From NCBI GenBank assembly GCA_002328585.1, contig DCUV01000030.1, positions 1 through 45,360 of the forward strand: a DNA stretch of 45,360 nt. Direction: 5' to 3'. The DNA comes from Spirochaetia bacterium UBA2205 (GTDB taxonomy: Bacteria; Spirochaetota; UBA4802; UB4802). The notes beneath the pieces were generated by a model. The model did not search any database, was not told the DNA's origin, and saw only the letters and a list, made by a program, of their open reading frames with translations. Shown piece by piece: positions 35,601 through 45,291 of the stretch (position 1 is the first letter of the stretch; the number at the start of each line of letters is the position of its first letter). The translations under genes were made by a program, and so were the position numbers.

Positions 35601-38600
35601 AATGAAAAAGTACATGAGGCAATTATATATAAGCTTAATGAATATAGAATGAAAATAGTACCAGAGAGTGATGTTATGCCAATCAGCTGGGCTATGATAA
35701 ATGAGCAGGTTTTGCTTTTGACTGATAGTAATGAGGAGGTACGAACGCAAGCAGCAGGGTTGTTGTATGACTATACAGCGGGGCTTGTTGATAGCAACGC
35801 GTTACTTGAGCTTGTTAACGATGCGACAAAAACAGATGAGGAGATACAAACAGAAGCACAGGAAATACTATTGAGCAATTTGTTATATGGAATCTACAAT
35901 AAAAATACTATAACAATAGTAGACAATACCGTTATATACCAACCCCTTGATACTCTCTATAGGGAATACCTGACAATTATTGAACATGAGTACAATGTAA
36001 GCGCTGCAATGCTATCCAGAGCAATAGAGAATGTAAACAATGCAATTTCTGATTGTTATGAACTATCGCACAAGGTTGTAGTGTATCTGCTGCACGACAT
36101 GAAAAATGAAAACCTTACACAATCTGAATTTACTAAAGAACATAGTATACAACTAGCAGAGCAAGCAGAAAAGGATGCAACAGTAGCATATTTTACTAAA
36201 AACAGAGATATGGCTATAGCGTTTACTGAACTATTGCATGCAGTAAAAAGTGAAATAACCGGTGATGATGGGACTGTAGCGTGGGATAGTTTGTATGAAA
36301 AGGTGATAGAAGAATGCACAACTGGTATGATGACAAAAGGGCATGATGAGGCATTACAGTATAGCTATTATTATACAGTAGCAACTAACATGCAGGACAT
36401 GCTAAAAGCAATAGACAGTGAGGGGAAATACAATGAATGTGTGGGAACACTTACCACCTATAGTAATGATACAAATGTGGTGATTGCTTTTTATAGGGAT
36501 GAAGTGTTGCAGTGTAAGAATGAAGAAGAACGTCAGGCGTTGTTAGAAACCTATGTCCAGATGCTGGAGAATAAGGAAGATGAACATGGCAATGCATTAA
36601 GCGAAGAAGAACTTGCCATCATTCAAGTAAAGATAACGGCCCTTACCCAGCCTGATGTATTTGATTTACTACAGCCCTGTGATTATACTGACAGAACAAA
36701 CGTTATGGATGGATACGCCCACTATGTGATTACCTTTTATGATGAGTCATTGGAAAAGCAAGAGCGTATACGGGAAGAAGGATTTATAGGGACTATTGCC
36801 CGTATTTTTGGCATAACTGATGGTGAGGCAGATGAGGTATTTAAGCGGTCAATGACAGTGGCAGATTTAGTTAACTATGGCAAAAAGGCGGAAAATTATG
36901 TCAATGGCAAGGAGTTTGGTACATTGCCCGGGGCGCTGAAAGAGGCATTGCAGGCTGTGGTGTCACAGTATCATGACCTGCTCACATGGAAGACAATATA
37001 TGAACATAGGGATGCTACCGCAGAAGAAGCACAGGCAGCATACGAACAGCAAAGGGAATTGTATCAGAAGTTAGCGGATTTGCAGGAGAAGTATAATGAA
37101 CTAATAGCCATACGACAGACAATGTATTCACAGGCAGAAAATGAATATACAGCACGCAGGGAGAGCTACTATGCGTTGCAGCCATACGGAGTATGGCCAG
37201 GATTTACTGATGCGATGATACAAACTTTTAACGAATGCGAGATGCTATTTAATGCAATTAAAGATGAAATTGATCAAACGCCATTTGCTCAGATACAGAC
37301 AGCATTGCTGGCACAATTAAGTACGATAGAACAGGTACGCAATGAATATGAATATATTGATTATACTGCACGGTATTTATTAGAACCAGCTATCTATGGC
37401 AGCGTGGAAGAGTATATGCAGAGGATGCTGGAGCAGGGGAAAAATGCACAATTTGTTGGGGAGGTGAAGCAACGAATAGAGCGAGAACTTGCAAAACAGC
37501 AGGCTATTCAAGGTATTATGACCAATCCTTCGGTAGACATGGACATACTCTATACACAGTGGGAAGGTGACAATGGCTTTATATTAGCTGCATACTATGA
37601 AGGGTTAAAGGCAAGTGCCGGTGACAGTGTGCATTTTAATGCATATGATTATGGAGATTTTGCAGAATATGCACTGTTGTATCATTTTCAGCAGTATGTT
37701 ATGTATGCACTTGATGAAACAGACGGGGAACTTCCGGGAATAGAAATGCTCCTTGGACGTAGTGATGGCGAAGACTTTATACCGGGAAGTTTTGCTTTGC
37801 TGTCCCAATATGCTGAGCATGGTAGTGATATAGAGGCGCTGAATCATGAGCTTGAATCCATATATTATGCAACCGTTGTGCAAAAACTATTACCTGAAGC
37901 TTTTGCTCTATCCAATTCCATAGATTATAGAGCAAACAATGAACAACAGATGATAGCTCATTTTATTGCGTACCTGTATAGTGTTTCAGGCGAAACAATG
38001 CCAGAATTTGCAGAAGTTTATGGTATGCAGGAAGATGATGGAACATTTTCCGCATCGGGTTTTAGTGCGCTGCCGCAGTATTACACTGATGATAGATGGC
38101 AGCAGTGGTTTACTGATAATTATACACTATGTGCCAAACTGTATGATGCATTGAAGGAGGACAGTGCTGCAATTTCATATGCTTATTTACCGGATGGAGT
38201 ACGGGAGTATGCCATAGTGAGTGACTATTACCTGTATGGTAGAAATGGTAAGTGTATGACCGGCAGTGCTCAAGAACTTTTAACCTATTATGGGATTAAC
38301 TCTGAAGCAGAAGGATATGATAGCTTGAAGGCTGGTGTAGAAGGATTTATGCATATATACGATGTGGCGTTGCAGTGGGATGGGAATACACCAATAGCTG
38401 ATTATATGGAAAAGCACAATATAACTGATGAAAAAGAAAAAAACTTTTTGATTCTCTACAGCATTGATCCGGATCTGGCGGACCCGGTAGACCTTATTGT
38501 GGCTGATAGCAGGGTGCCACTGGTGTTAACAGGATATACGATGCAGGAGAAAACCGAAGCATTGTTTGAAACAATTGCGGATGATTCTGAAGGAGGCTTG

Positions 38601-41600
38601 CAGCAACTGCTGGGGTTATGTATATATGCGGCAAACAGGGATAGTGTGACAGCGCAAACGTTGTACCAGTTTATCCTTTCCACGCGCAATACCTTTACCC
38701 ATTACCGGGATTATTTGCCAATACTTGAACAGTATTACGAAAAGTATGCACAGAACAACAATACTCCCGGTGTATTTTACCAGATGATTATAGATAAAGA
38801 ACACCTGAGTAAACGAGATGATATTGGTGATATATACTATCAATACTATCAGGACTATAATGGTAACGAGCAATATGAAAATGGCGAGAAGACATTAAAG
38901 GATTTTATAGATGAATACAAGCAAAAAGGATATACCATAGATAGTAAAAAAAAGAATACCACCACTGTTGATGCAATACAGAGTGATGATTTACATGGCA
39001 ATGAAAAAGGTTATTATAGTGGCGACAGTAAAAGCTATTTTAACGCCGTAGCTGAAGAGGCAACCAATATGGCAGCAGCGCTGGATATGCTGGTAGAGGT
39101 GGCACGGATGGCAATACAGGCTACGGACACCTTTGTGCTGACGGATAGCCAGGGCAACCAGCGTGATATAGCATTTATGAATGATGTTGATGAGCTTATG
39201 GGGGCACTTGCTGCCACCGGCTATACCCCTTTACTGGGTGAAGAAAATAATGAGGAAGAAACAGAAAACGATACGCTCCAGACACTTTTTGCAACGCTCA
39301 AAGACTATGATGAAAGCGCACTTGATGCACGCATAGACGAGCTGATAGAGGGAACAAAGGAGGATGCAGGCGCTATGGATGAGGCACTTTTGCAGGCATA
39401 TGGGCAAATAGCAAAATTAGGAGGGATACTTAAAAATCAAAGTCTGGATGCATACCTTGCAAGTGATGGCTTTTTAAGTGCACAGGAAACCTATGCCACC
39501 AATAAACAATTATTTGAACAGGCGCAGGAGAGCGTTCAGGAGGCGTTGAATACCTACCATACGGCACAGGATACCTATACAAAGCAGTTAGAGATTGTTA
39601 CCCTTTTATATAACCGATTAGAAGAAGCCCGCAAGCTCAAAGAGGATGAGGAAGCGCTGTTTACCTATGCCCAGACTGCATACCTGTATAACAGCAGCAC
39701 CAACGCTGAAGGTGGGGACGATGCAATAAGCACATTACAGGCAGATGCACGAGAGCAGTACCAGCAAGCACTTGCCTACAGGAATGAGGTAAAAAAGACA
39801 ATTGAACAGTTAGAGCAACAGGTGCAGCAGACGAAAGCACAAAAGGTGGAACAGGATGCACGCTATAGAGAGCTGCGGGATGAATTAAAAGAACGTGCCG
39901 AGCGTGCCTACCGGATGGAAAAAACAGCATTTTGTATGCAAAATGAGATTAAAAAATTGGGATTTGCCTACGATGAGGCAAAAGCAAAATATGATGCTAA
40001 AAAGGAGGCATTTTTACAAACTAAGGATGATGATTATGCTAACCAGCGGGATAGATTGATTGATTCAATGATAGAAGCACGTTTTATATATAGCCTGGGG
40101 TCTGATATAAAGACAGCAGCGTATTTTTATAATAGCCATCCTTCATGGTCAGGAAGAAATGATAAAATATTTAAAACTGAAAATTGGGCAAATGACATAA
40201 TTAAAAATAATTTTGTAAAAAGGGTATTAAGTTTGTTTAACATTAATGTTCACTATCATACTTCAATACCAGGCGGGAATGAACTCGCAACCATGCAGAC
40301 GCCATTATATACCTATTTATCCATGATGAATAATGAGCAGGTAACCGAAAACCAATTATTCCGCAACTATTTTGAATATTATTTAAAGGCACGGGAAGCT
40401 GAAAATAAATTGGATAATGTCATGTTATTATACAGCGCGATATATCATGAATATTATCCATTAAAAAAGTATTACGACAAATTGTATAATAAGAAGATAA
40501 GAGTTCTTGGGAAAAAGATCCATCCCTTGCGACCGCTGGCAAAGGCATATTACTATGCATCGGGTATGCCTATCATTGAGAAGGCATTGGATTTTTTGTT
40601 TAAGGGTAAACGGCCAGCATTGTTAAATGAAATGAATAGGATGGATGCAAATGCAAAATATAATCTAAACATAATACTAACCAAGCTGACCGATTTACAG
40701 GAATCAAAAATACAGATGCTGAAGGCAAAGGCTGCGCTTGCCCGCTATACCGAGATTGAGTCGTTAGATGATGCTGCTACTGCTGGAACGTTTGTGTATT
40801 ACAATCCTAGAACCATGCAGATGGTGGTGGTGGGCAAGCCAACGCTCAAAGGGGCATTGCGTGAGATAGCGCAAAAAAATGGGATAGCGCTCACCGAGCG
40901 TGACATGCAATATATGGTAACCACTAATAGTGGCGGTGATACTGTTAATGTCAATAACTATCGCCAAACAATAACAACAACCGATGAGCATGGCTACCAG
41001 ACCAATGAACAAATGCAGGTGCTGCATGCGGGCACGGTAAGCCAGACGTATGCCAACATCATGAACCAGCAGAAGCGTGAATGTTTTGGCCGCTACATAG
41101 CGCACACCCAAACGTTGTACACAAGCGGGGGGTATGATAGGGTAGTGGTGGATCGGGCGGTAGAGAAGGATTTATACGGAATATGGGCGGGCGATAGTTC
41201 CGGATATCAATCAGCACGTGTCATTGGGGCCGAGTCGCCAGGGATGCTGCGTGCCATGGTAGCCTATATGGGGTATACCGAAGGGATTCCCCATGAGGTC
41301 ATAAACCAGTTAGATGCGATGATAGGCACCGGCAATGAGGCAGCGGTAAGCGAGCTGTTTGCCCAGTATGTGAAGCAGTATGAGGGGATAAACGATAGGG
41401 AGTTAGCGCAGGGGAGGGCGTTGCAGGTACACCAGTGGCAGATGACACAACAGCAGATGCAGGATAAAAAGGCCGACTGGGACAGGATGGTAAAACGGAT
41501 ATTTGAGCGGGGGATACGTCAGTGGGATATGATGCTCAATGGGTTTGCCAGCAGGTGGAAGAACTGGCAGGAAGAGTCAGAAGAAGCCATGGTGAAGGGG

Positions 41601-44249
41601 GCAAAGCAGTGGGATGAGAAGATGCAGCGGTTACGTGATGAAAAGCTCCAGTGGCTGGCTGATGCCTATAGCGGGGTAAGCTATAAGGAGCTATTAAAGC
41701 GCATGGCAGGGATAGAGGTAGTAGTAACTGATATGCTTGCAACAATAAAAGAGCAGTATGGCGATGCCATTGGCAAGGTTGATGTCCATGCCATCCTTGT
41801 AGATATAGTAAAGGATCAGCCACAGCTTTTAAGTAATGAGCTCATGGCAATGACAAAGCACGAGGTAGAATTTGGCTTGACACAGGTAAGCGGTAGGAGC
41901 TATAACAGGAGTATCTTTGAGGATGCGCAAACGCTGGGGAAGGAATATGCTACAGTACAGAAGAAGACACACAATATAGCGTTACTGAAAGCGCTAACGC
42001 AGTTACTGGAGCAGTGCAGGGAACAGATAGAAGCAGCCAATGAACAGGCAGAGCAGGCAGCGTTGCAGTTTGTAAGCGCCTATGCGTTTGGCATAGATGG
42101 CAACAGGTACAAGCGAACGCTTCCCATAACCAGCACCAGGCAGACAATAACAGCATATCAGCCCTTTGCCTATACCGATAGTTTGCTGTTAGGGGGATAC
42201 AGTATACCGGTGTTGATGGATATATACAATAAAGATGATGGGGTGCAGTTTGAGGCAACCATGAACGTGGTGATGGCACAGGCACAGACGCGGATGGGGA
42301 TGATGATGCGGCCTGATGTGGTATGGGGCTTTCATTACTATGTAGGGCAGTTTGGGCAGATAAAAGCCGGTCCAAAGCTAAAAGAAGGGAAAGGGCAGTA
42401 CGGGCGTATAACAAAGGATGTGTATGAGGCAGAGAAGGAGAAGGCAACTCAGGATGCAGTATGCCAGTATGTGAATGCAGGGATAGGCGTGGCGCTAAGT
42501 TTTGTAACAGCCAACCCCATGGTAGGAGCGGCATACATGAGTGTTGGGCAAGCAGTGGATGTTGCAGCCGGAGATTTAAGCCTGCAACACTGGGCGGTAC
42601 AAACAGGGATAAGTATGGGAGCAAGCTATGCAGGCGGCTATGTGGGCAAAGCCACACACTCGGCAGTGTATGGCTCAATGGCAGCCAGTGGCATACAGGG
42701 ACTGGGTAACTTTGTGGACTATAAGGATAACGGCGGGCTTGGATTGCAGTGGGGCAGTACAGCGCAGTGGCGAAGCTTTGGAATAGGCAGTGCAACGGCG
42801 CTGGTGGGAGCAAAGATGGGGGAAGTATATAGCGATGCATGGAATAATTCATGGCAGCAGTATGGCTACACAGCGTCCAGCAGCTTTGTAGTAAACCGTT
42901 TTGATGGTACAGGAAGCTGGAAAGATGACATGCTGCAGGCAGGGGCAAGTGTAGCGGCTATGTGGGCAAGCAATGCGCTATTGGCTGACGGCACAACAAT
43001 AGGACAAAGCGCAAGCAGCCACAATGCGGTATTGCCCATGAATAGGTTTATGCAAGGCACACTGGAGAATGCCATACTGGCAGGAGCGGACATGATGCAA
43101 GGTGATGGTATGCAGGATGCGTTATTACAGCAAAACTGGGAGAAGACACAGTATAGGGCAGCGGACTGGTTAAGCGATTGGGCAGCGCAAAAAGGACGCC
43201 GTGATGCCGAAGACTGGAAGAGTAGTCAGAAGAAAGAAGGCATACTGGGGCTGGCATGGCTGGGGTTATCCAGAGCAGGGAGTATGCTATCCAGTGCATG
43301 GGATGGAGTCAGTGAGTTATTTGAAAAAGGGAAAAACTGGGTACAGGGTGAAGGATTCAGGACAGGTAAGGAGATAGCAGTTGATGCAGCGTTAGCAGCA
43401 TTTCATGAAATGGGTGTACAGGAAGCCATACAGTCCGCATTGCAAGAATTTGGTACACAGCAAGCACAAGAAGTTCTTAAGAGTTTTTACAACGACAGCA
43501 AGGAGGTAACAGAAGCAAAGGTATGGGCATTGAAGGAGGCAGGCTATGACACAACAAAATTAGAGGCAGCAATAGCAAAACGAAGGCAGGCAGCGGTAAT
43601 AGCACAAAATGGAGAACAAAAGGCTACAATAGTACCGGTACATGAAACAGGGATAGGAAAGATTTTTAAATCATTGCTAAATTTATTCGGTAGTAAAAAC
43701 AACGAAAACATATTAAATGATGTAACATATCATAGCCAACGTGACAATGTGACAAAAGATGGTGTAGTAAATGGAGCTAACATGTGTAACCTAACGTCAC
43801 TTGCTATGGTTATGGAGCAAATGGGCATAGACGTTGGCAATGGAGAAAAACAATATGAGGACAGGTTGTATGAAATAGCAAAGGAATTAGGATTGGGTGG
43901 AGAAAATCTGTGGGATGATACAGGGGAGGTATATGAAGAAATTTTCAAATATATTAATAAACAAAATAAAATGGATTACATAATAAAAGTAACCAATGAA
44001 TCAACAGAAGAAAGAAAATTTGAAGACATAGCAAAAGAGCTTATCAAGCAGAATAAACCTATCATAGCAAGTGGTTATTTTCCCAATGGGCACATAGTCA
44101 CAATAGTAGGGTATGACAGCAATGGTTGGATAGTGCATGATCCGTATGGAGATGCCAATACCAAGTATAAGAATACTAATGGTAATTATGTTAAGTATAA
44201 GTATGGTAGGTATGATATAGGTAAGAAGTGGTTTGCATATATAAAATAG
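32679..44249 (+). CDS. Giant (3856-residue) secreted polymorphic-toxin-like protein with C-terminal C39-like peptidase domain
   Basis: The Sec signal is M-K-R-I-L-A-G-I-G-I-V then A-A-F-A-G (cleavage near 20). Residues about 21-2650 are charged helical/coiled-coil sequence, with stretches of regularly spaced Trp at 290-350 and again at 2920-2995. From about 2700 the sequence turns more globular. At 3260-3410 it is Gly/Ala-rich and hydrophobic (G-I-G-V-A-L-S-F-V-T-A-N-P-M-V-G-A-A-Y), like pretoxin segments that cross or contact membranes. After a pre-tip helix region (3520-3655) comes a papain-like C39 fold: Q3687, C3703 (N-M-C-N-L-T-S), H3805 (G-H-I-V-T-I-V-G-Y-D), D3821 (H-D-P-Y-G-D). CAGGAGG precedes the ATG. 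The length and helical stalk recall the leptospiral 'longest protein' family (TIGR04388), unverified. No TpsB, VgrG or Rhs signatures are seen. Confidence 0.85.
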   Translation: MKRILAGIGIVIIMSGAAFAGTLTAFEHSQQKGQLERSLQSAVNEKTKAAFSAKAQQAAEAAYTLWEKEILAAYAGSIDAPESEWETQLSQLKAEANETIQAMLDEAEGRFDARCAQIVMPQYAKEELIAKVEQMVAGEPLEDMVATYRAWDEGVGQYVQDILAGIGLSLAAQREEFIAGIQDEVQAYREGFIDAIGEGISQVEKAARRDIELYFIGAQNKYMWEYFSDTDSLRRESELASAEAITSTVLQETEKKADAIFAALEDKLSYSVGGIGVAPDGEDIETLVQAGMYAWKSAEDRLIAARLGWEKSSLESYDAMDAVWADAYATLKAKRDEWITALQTQIREGIVNWNDSFVEADQQYVEALALLDETIQAQKEQFDDYSASVRELVTTGSQSLKVAYENIGWLKEYFKTLTGIEYNNKAEQRLFIEGYLQADRTDTKTLKQAVYDQLVQWHAITGKYRELVARMAVQYHTQDMWGDPVTTFTAGMFTNGYIGEEEAFYESMSTFSLLYTAYTEEKIENIDTVNAFTLDTHLQEYIVGIQIVHILKNIGGDGFVSFDEVMEKLTSLAQYSDAANLIAEKQAFCYSLYDAYIRGEIPLSEDVPACSNVGTAGWLVSRLDAFWRYIQTNDGGFEDVFGYKKVISRNSGLLDDGQYDDEGNPLYEYYVYSDTEGAVIIDGIYQLTGDPYLMTAAEFDLEKEKITLAYWEERLQRAQKLYEYAYDEAGRPDAQTQKENLLKATEAYTKAKKDYRDAMALLSGELKEALIGAQSNVDSTQKNLELVRIAYEAAQKAYQEAMERCLYYTNPDAKEIAIQMIQEATGQIIAINNRIEGKERKWIQAKKDYYASILLKERNDDAAAYAQRVELAVKALEGYVNDGQEVKGLRYAHEILESMQDKPLDEIVEAIEEHEDELLLAADAYDILFPGLENDERIAYIKTLMEKVNEVYNEYNVVKDNYGAWKQIVNVDNDNEKVHEAIIYKLNEYRMKIVPESDVMPISWAMINEQVLLLTDSNEEVRTQAAGLLYDYTAGLVDSNALLELVNDATKTDEEIQTEAQEILLSNLLYGIYNKNTITIVDNTVIYQPLDTLYREYLTIIEHEYNVSAAMLSRAIENVNNAISDCYELSHKVVVYLLHDMKNENLTQSEFTKEHSIQLAEQAEKDATVAYFTKNRDMAIAFTELLHAVKSEITGDDGTVAWDSLYEKVIEECTTGMMTKGHDEALQYSYYYTVATNMQDMLKAIDSEGKYNECVGTLTTYSNDTNVVIAFYRDEVLQCKNEEERQALLETYVQMLENKEDEHGNALSEEELAIIQVKITALTQPDVFDLLQPCDYTDRTNVMDGYAHYVITFYDESLEKQERIREEGFIGTIARIFGITDGEADEVFKRSMTVADLVNYGKKAENYVNGKEFGTLPGALKEALQAVVSQYHDLLTWKTIYEHRDATAEEAQAAYEQQRELYQKLADLQEKYNELIAIRQTMYSQAENEYTARRESYYALQPYGVWPGFTDAMIQTFNECEMLFNAIKDEIDQTPFAQIQTALLAQLSTIEQVRNEYEYIDYTARYLLEPAIYGSVEEYMQRMLEQGKNAQFVGEVKQRIERELAKQQAIQGIMTNPSVDMDILYTQWEGDNGFILAAYYEGLKASAGDSVHFNAYDYGDFAEYALLYHFQQYVMYALDETDGELPGIEMLLGRSDGEDFIPGSFALLSQYAEHGSDIEALNHELESIYYATVVQKLLPEAFALSNSIDYRANNEQQMIAHFIAYLYSVSGETMPEFAEVYGMQEDDGTFSASGFSALPQYYTDDRWQQWFTDNYTLCAKLYDALKEDSAAISYAYLPDGVREYAIVSDYYLYGRNGKCMTGSAQELLTYYGINSEAEGYDSLKAGVEGFMHIYDVALQWDGNTPIADYMEKHNITDEKEKNFLILYSIDPDLADPVDLIVADSRVPLVLTGYTMQEKTEALFETIADDSEGGLQQLLGLCIYAANRDSVTAQTLYQFILSTRNTFTHYRDYLPILEQYYEKYAQNNNTPGVFYQMIIDKEHLSKRDDIGDIYYQYYQDYNGNEQYENGEKTLKDFIDEYKQKGYTIDSKKKNTTTVDAIQSDDLHGNEKGYYSGDSKSYFNAVAEEATNMAAALDMLVEVARMAIQATDTFVLTDSQGNQRDIAFMNDVDELMGALAATGYTPLLGEENNEEETENDTLQTLFATLKDYDESALDARIDELIEGTKEDAGAMDEALLQAYGQIAKLGGILKNQSLDAYLASDGFLSAQETYATNKQLFEQAQESVQEALNTYHTAQDTYTKQLEIVTLLYNRLEEARKLKEDEEALFTYAQTAYLYNSSTNAEGGDDAISTLQADAREQYQQALAYRNEVKKTIEQLEQQVQQTKAQKVEQDARYRELRDELKERAERAYRMEKTAFCMQNEIKKLGFAYDEAKAKYDAKKEAFLQTKDDDYANQRDRLIDSMIEARFIYSLGSDIKTAAYFYNSHPSWSGRNDKIFKTENWANDIIKNNFVKRVLSLFNINVHYHTSIPGGNELATMQTPLYTYLSMMNNEQVTENQLFRNYFEYYLKAREAENKLDNVMLLYSAIYHEYYPLKKYYDKLYNKKIRVLGKKIHPLRPLAKAYYYASGMPIIEKALDFLFKGKRPALLNEMNRMDANAKYNLNIILTKLTDLQESKIQMLKAKAALARYTEIESLDDAATAGTFVYYNPRTMQMVVVGKPTLKGALREIAQKNGIALTERDMQYMVTTNSGGDTVNVNNYRQTITTTDEHGYQTNEQMQVLHAGTVSQTYANIMNQQKRECFGRYIAHTQTLYTSGGYDRVVVDRAVEKDLYGIWAGDSSGYQSARVIGAESPGMLRAMVAYMGYTEGIPHEVINQLDAMIGTGNEAAVSELFAQYVKQYEGINDRELAQGRALQVHQWQMTQQQMQDKKADWDRMVKRIFERGIRQWDMMLNGFASRWKNWQEESEEAMVKGAKQWDEKMQRLRDEKLQWLADAYSGVSYKELLKRMAGIEVVVTDMLATIKEQYGDAIGKVDVHAILVDIVKDQPQLLSNELMAMTKHEVEFGLTQVSGRSYNRSIFEDAQTLGKEYATVQKKTHNIALLKALTQLLEQCREQIEAANEQAEQAALQFVSAYAFGIDGNRYKRTLPITSTRQTITAYQPFAYTDSLLLGGYSIPVLMDIYNKDDGVQFEATMNVVMAQAQTRMGMMMRPDVVWGFHYYVGQFGQIKAGPKLKEGKGQYGRITKDVYEAEKEKATQDAVCQYVNAGIGVALSFVTANPMVGAAYMSVGQAVDVAAGDLSLQHWAVQTGISMGASYAGGYVGKATHSAVYGSMAASGIQGLGNFVDYKDNGGLGLQWGSTAQWRSFGIGSATALVGAKMGEVYSDAWNNSWQQYGYTASSSFVVNRFDGTGSWKDDMLQAGASVAAMWASNALLADGTTIGQSASSHNAVLPMNRFMQGTLENAILAGADMMQGDGMQDALLQQNWEKTQYRAADWLSDWAAQKGRRDAEDWKSSQKKEGILGLAWLGLSRAGSMLSSAWDGVSELFEKGKNWVQGEGFRTGKEIAVDAALAAFHEMGVQEAIQSALQEFGTQQAQEVLKSFYNDSKEVTEAKVWALKEAGYDTTKLEAAIAKRRQAAVIAQNGEQKATIVPVHETGIGKIFKSLLNLFGSKNNENILNDVTYHSQRDNVTKDGVVNGANMCNLTSLAMVMEQMGIDVGNGEKQYEDRLYEIAKELGLGGENLWDDTGEVYEEIFKYINKQNKMDYIIKVTNESTEERKFEDIAKELIKQNKPIIASGYFPNGHIVTIVGYDSNGWIVHDPYGDANTKYKNTNGNYVKYKYGRYDIGKKWFAYIK
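43239..43290 (+). repeat. Pre-tip segment duplicated downstream (copy 1, within the giant gene)
   Basis: Codons 3521-3538 of the giant gene (G-I-L-G-L-A-W-L-G-L-S-R-A-G-S-M-L) recur at 45309-45360 with 49 of 52 bases identical. It lies about 120-150 codons before the C39 domain, where a homologous crossover would swap the whole tip. Confidence 0.9.
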
Positions 44250-44285
44250 TAAAAATAAAATAGATTAAAGGAGGACAATAAAGAT

Positions 44286-44963
44286 ATGAAGAAAATAAAA
44301 GCCGCAATAATTGCAAGCCTTATATTTATATGTTCATTTATAAATGCTAAAGAAAAGAATATGCGAGAAATATTTAATCACATTGTGTTAACTTATGAGC
44401 CTGTAGCAAGTTCAGAATTAGTCGAGAAAGGGTTGTCAAAAGACTATTATGGAGCAAAGAAAGCATTTGATGGGAAAGTTGAAACGACATGGGTAGAAGG
44501 GGTTGAAGGTGATGGAGTTGATGAACATATTATTTTTTATTTGCTATTTGGTGGCTCTTACCCTTCTTATGATGAATTCATTGATGATAATAAAAAATTA
44601 GAAGTTGAATTAACAATAGTAAATGGTGTAGCAAAAAATAAAAATATATATGAAATGAATAATAGGGTAAAAAAGGCTATATTAGAAGTATATGAAGCTA
44701 GAGTAGCAATACGGCAGATAGATCCATGGATAATATCTAAGCAGGAACCGATACTTACCACAACATTCGTACTTAATTTAAAAGATGATATAAAACCACA
44801 AAAGTTTTTACTAAGATTCAGGCCGAAACAAAAATCTATAGATGGATTAGGTAGTACATTTTTATGTATAGGTAGGCTTATAATCAAGGAAGTGTATCCG
44901 GGAACGAAATATAAAGATACGGGGATAAGTGAGATAGATGTAAATCGTATTGATGATAATTAA
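44286..44963 (+). CDS. Exported discoidin-like protein after the toxin tip; candidate cognate immunity protein
   Basis: The 225-residue protein has a signal peptide (K-K-I-K-A-A-I-I-A-S-L-I-F-I-C-S-F-I-N-A). An F5/8-type (discoidin-like) start follows: V-A-S-S-E-L, Y-G-A-K-K-A-F-D-G-K-V-E-T-T-W near residues 41-70, similar to the glycan/NADase-type discoidin domains in bacterial secreted proteins. AAAGGAGG at 44267-44274 precedes the ATG. Its position, 36 bases after the tip stop codon, its small size and its AT-rich composition shared with the tip are those of an immunity gene; a periplasmic location would suit a toxin acting in the envelope. Immunity is inference; it could instead be a surface-binding partner. 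Confidence 0.75.
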   Translation: MKKIKAAIIASLIFICSFINAKEKNMREIFNHIVLTYEPVASSELVEKGLSKDYYGAKKAFDGKVETTWVEGVEGDGVDEHIIFYLLFGGSYPSYDEFIDDNKKLEVELTIVNGVAKNKNIYEMNNRVKKAILEVYEARVAIRQIDPWIISKQEPILTTTFVLNLKDDIKPQKFLLRFRPKQKSIDGLGSTFLCIGRLIIKEVYPGTKYKDTGISEIDVNRIDDN

Positions 44964-44971
44964 AAAAAATA

Positions 44972-44990
44972 CTGCTACAAAGCAGGTTTA
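44972..44990 (+). terminator. Weak terminator-like hairpin after the immunity candidate
   Basis: CTGCT-ACAA-AGCAG (44972-44985) is followed by GTTTA. The five-pair stem and short T tract make it a weak intrinsic terminator, placed nine bases after the TAA. Confidence 0.35.
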
Positions 44991-45258
44991 GCACTAAGGT
45001 ACATTGTTTGGGGATACAAGAAAAAGATAGGAAGGTGACCTTTTTTGGTAAAGTATCGCACGCAACGCACACAGTGAAAAACAACTGATGTATAAAGTTT
45101 TTTTCATTTGAAAGCAAAACAGCGGAGGCAGGATGCTGGAGCGCCATACGGCTCGTGCGAGGACATAGACAGGATGTCTTCCGCAGCACGAAGGCAAGGA
45201 TATAATCCATACAGTGGGATAAGGCACACCGCCGTGTGAGGTGGCTCCACAGGGTTGG

Positions 45259-45291
45259 TAAGGGGGCATTTAGCGCATAAATGCTCCCTTA
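45259..45291. repeat. 14-bp perfect-but-one hairpin next to the cassette junction
   Basis: TAAGGGGGCATTTA (45259-45272) pairs with TAAATGCTCCCTTA (45278-45291) around the loop GCGCA, with one G-U pair. No T tract follows, so a simple terminator is unlikely. Confidence 0.7.

Noticed and set aside
41950..42948. 332-codon minus-strand frame inside the giant gene
   Set aside because: Its Leu/Pro/His/Ser-rich low-complexity composition is the mirror of the Gln/Ala/Gly-rich sense strand; the sense protein is continuous across it.
32679..44249. CdiA, Rhs or two-partner-secretion identity for the giant protein
   Set aside because: No haemagglutinin repeats, YD repeats, TPS domain, VENN motif or neighbouring TpsB/VgrG gene were seen.
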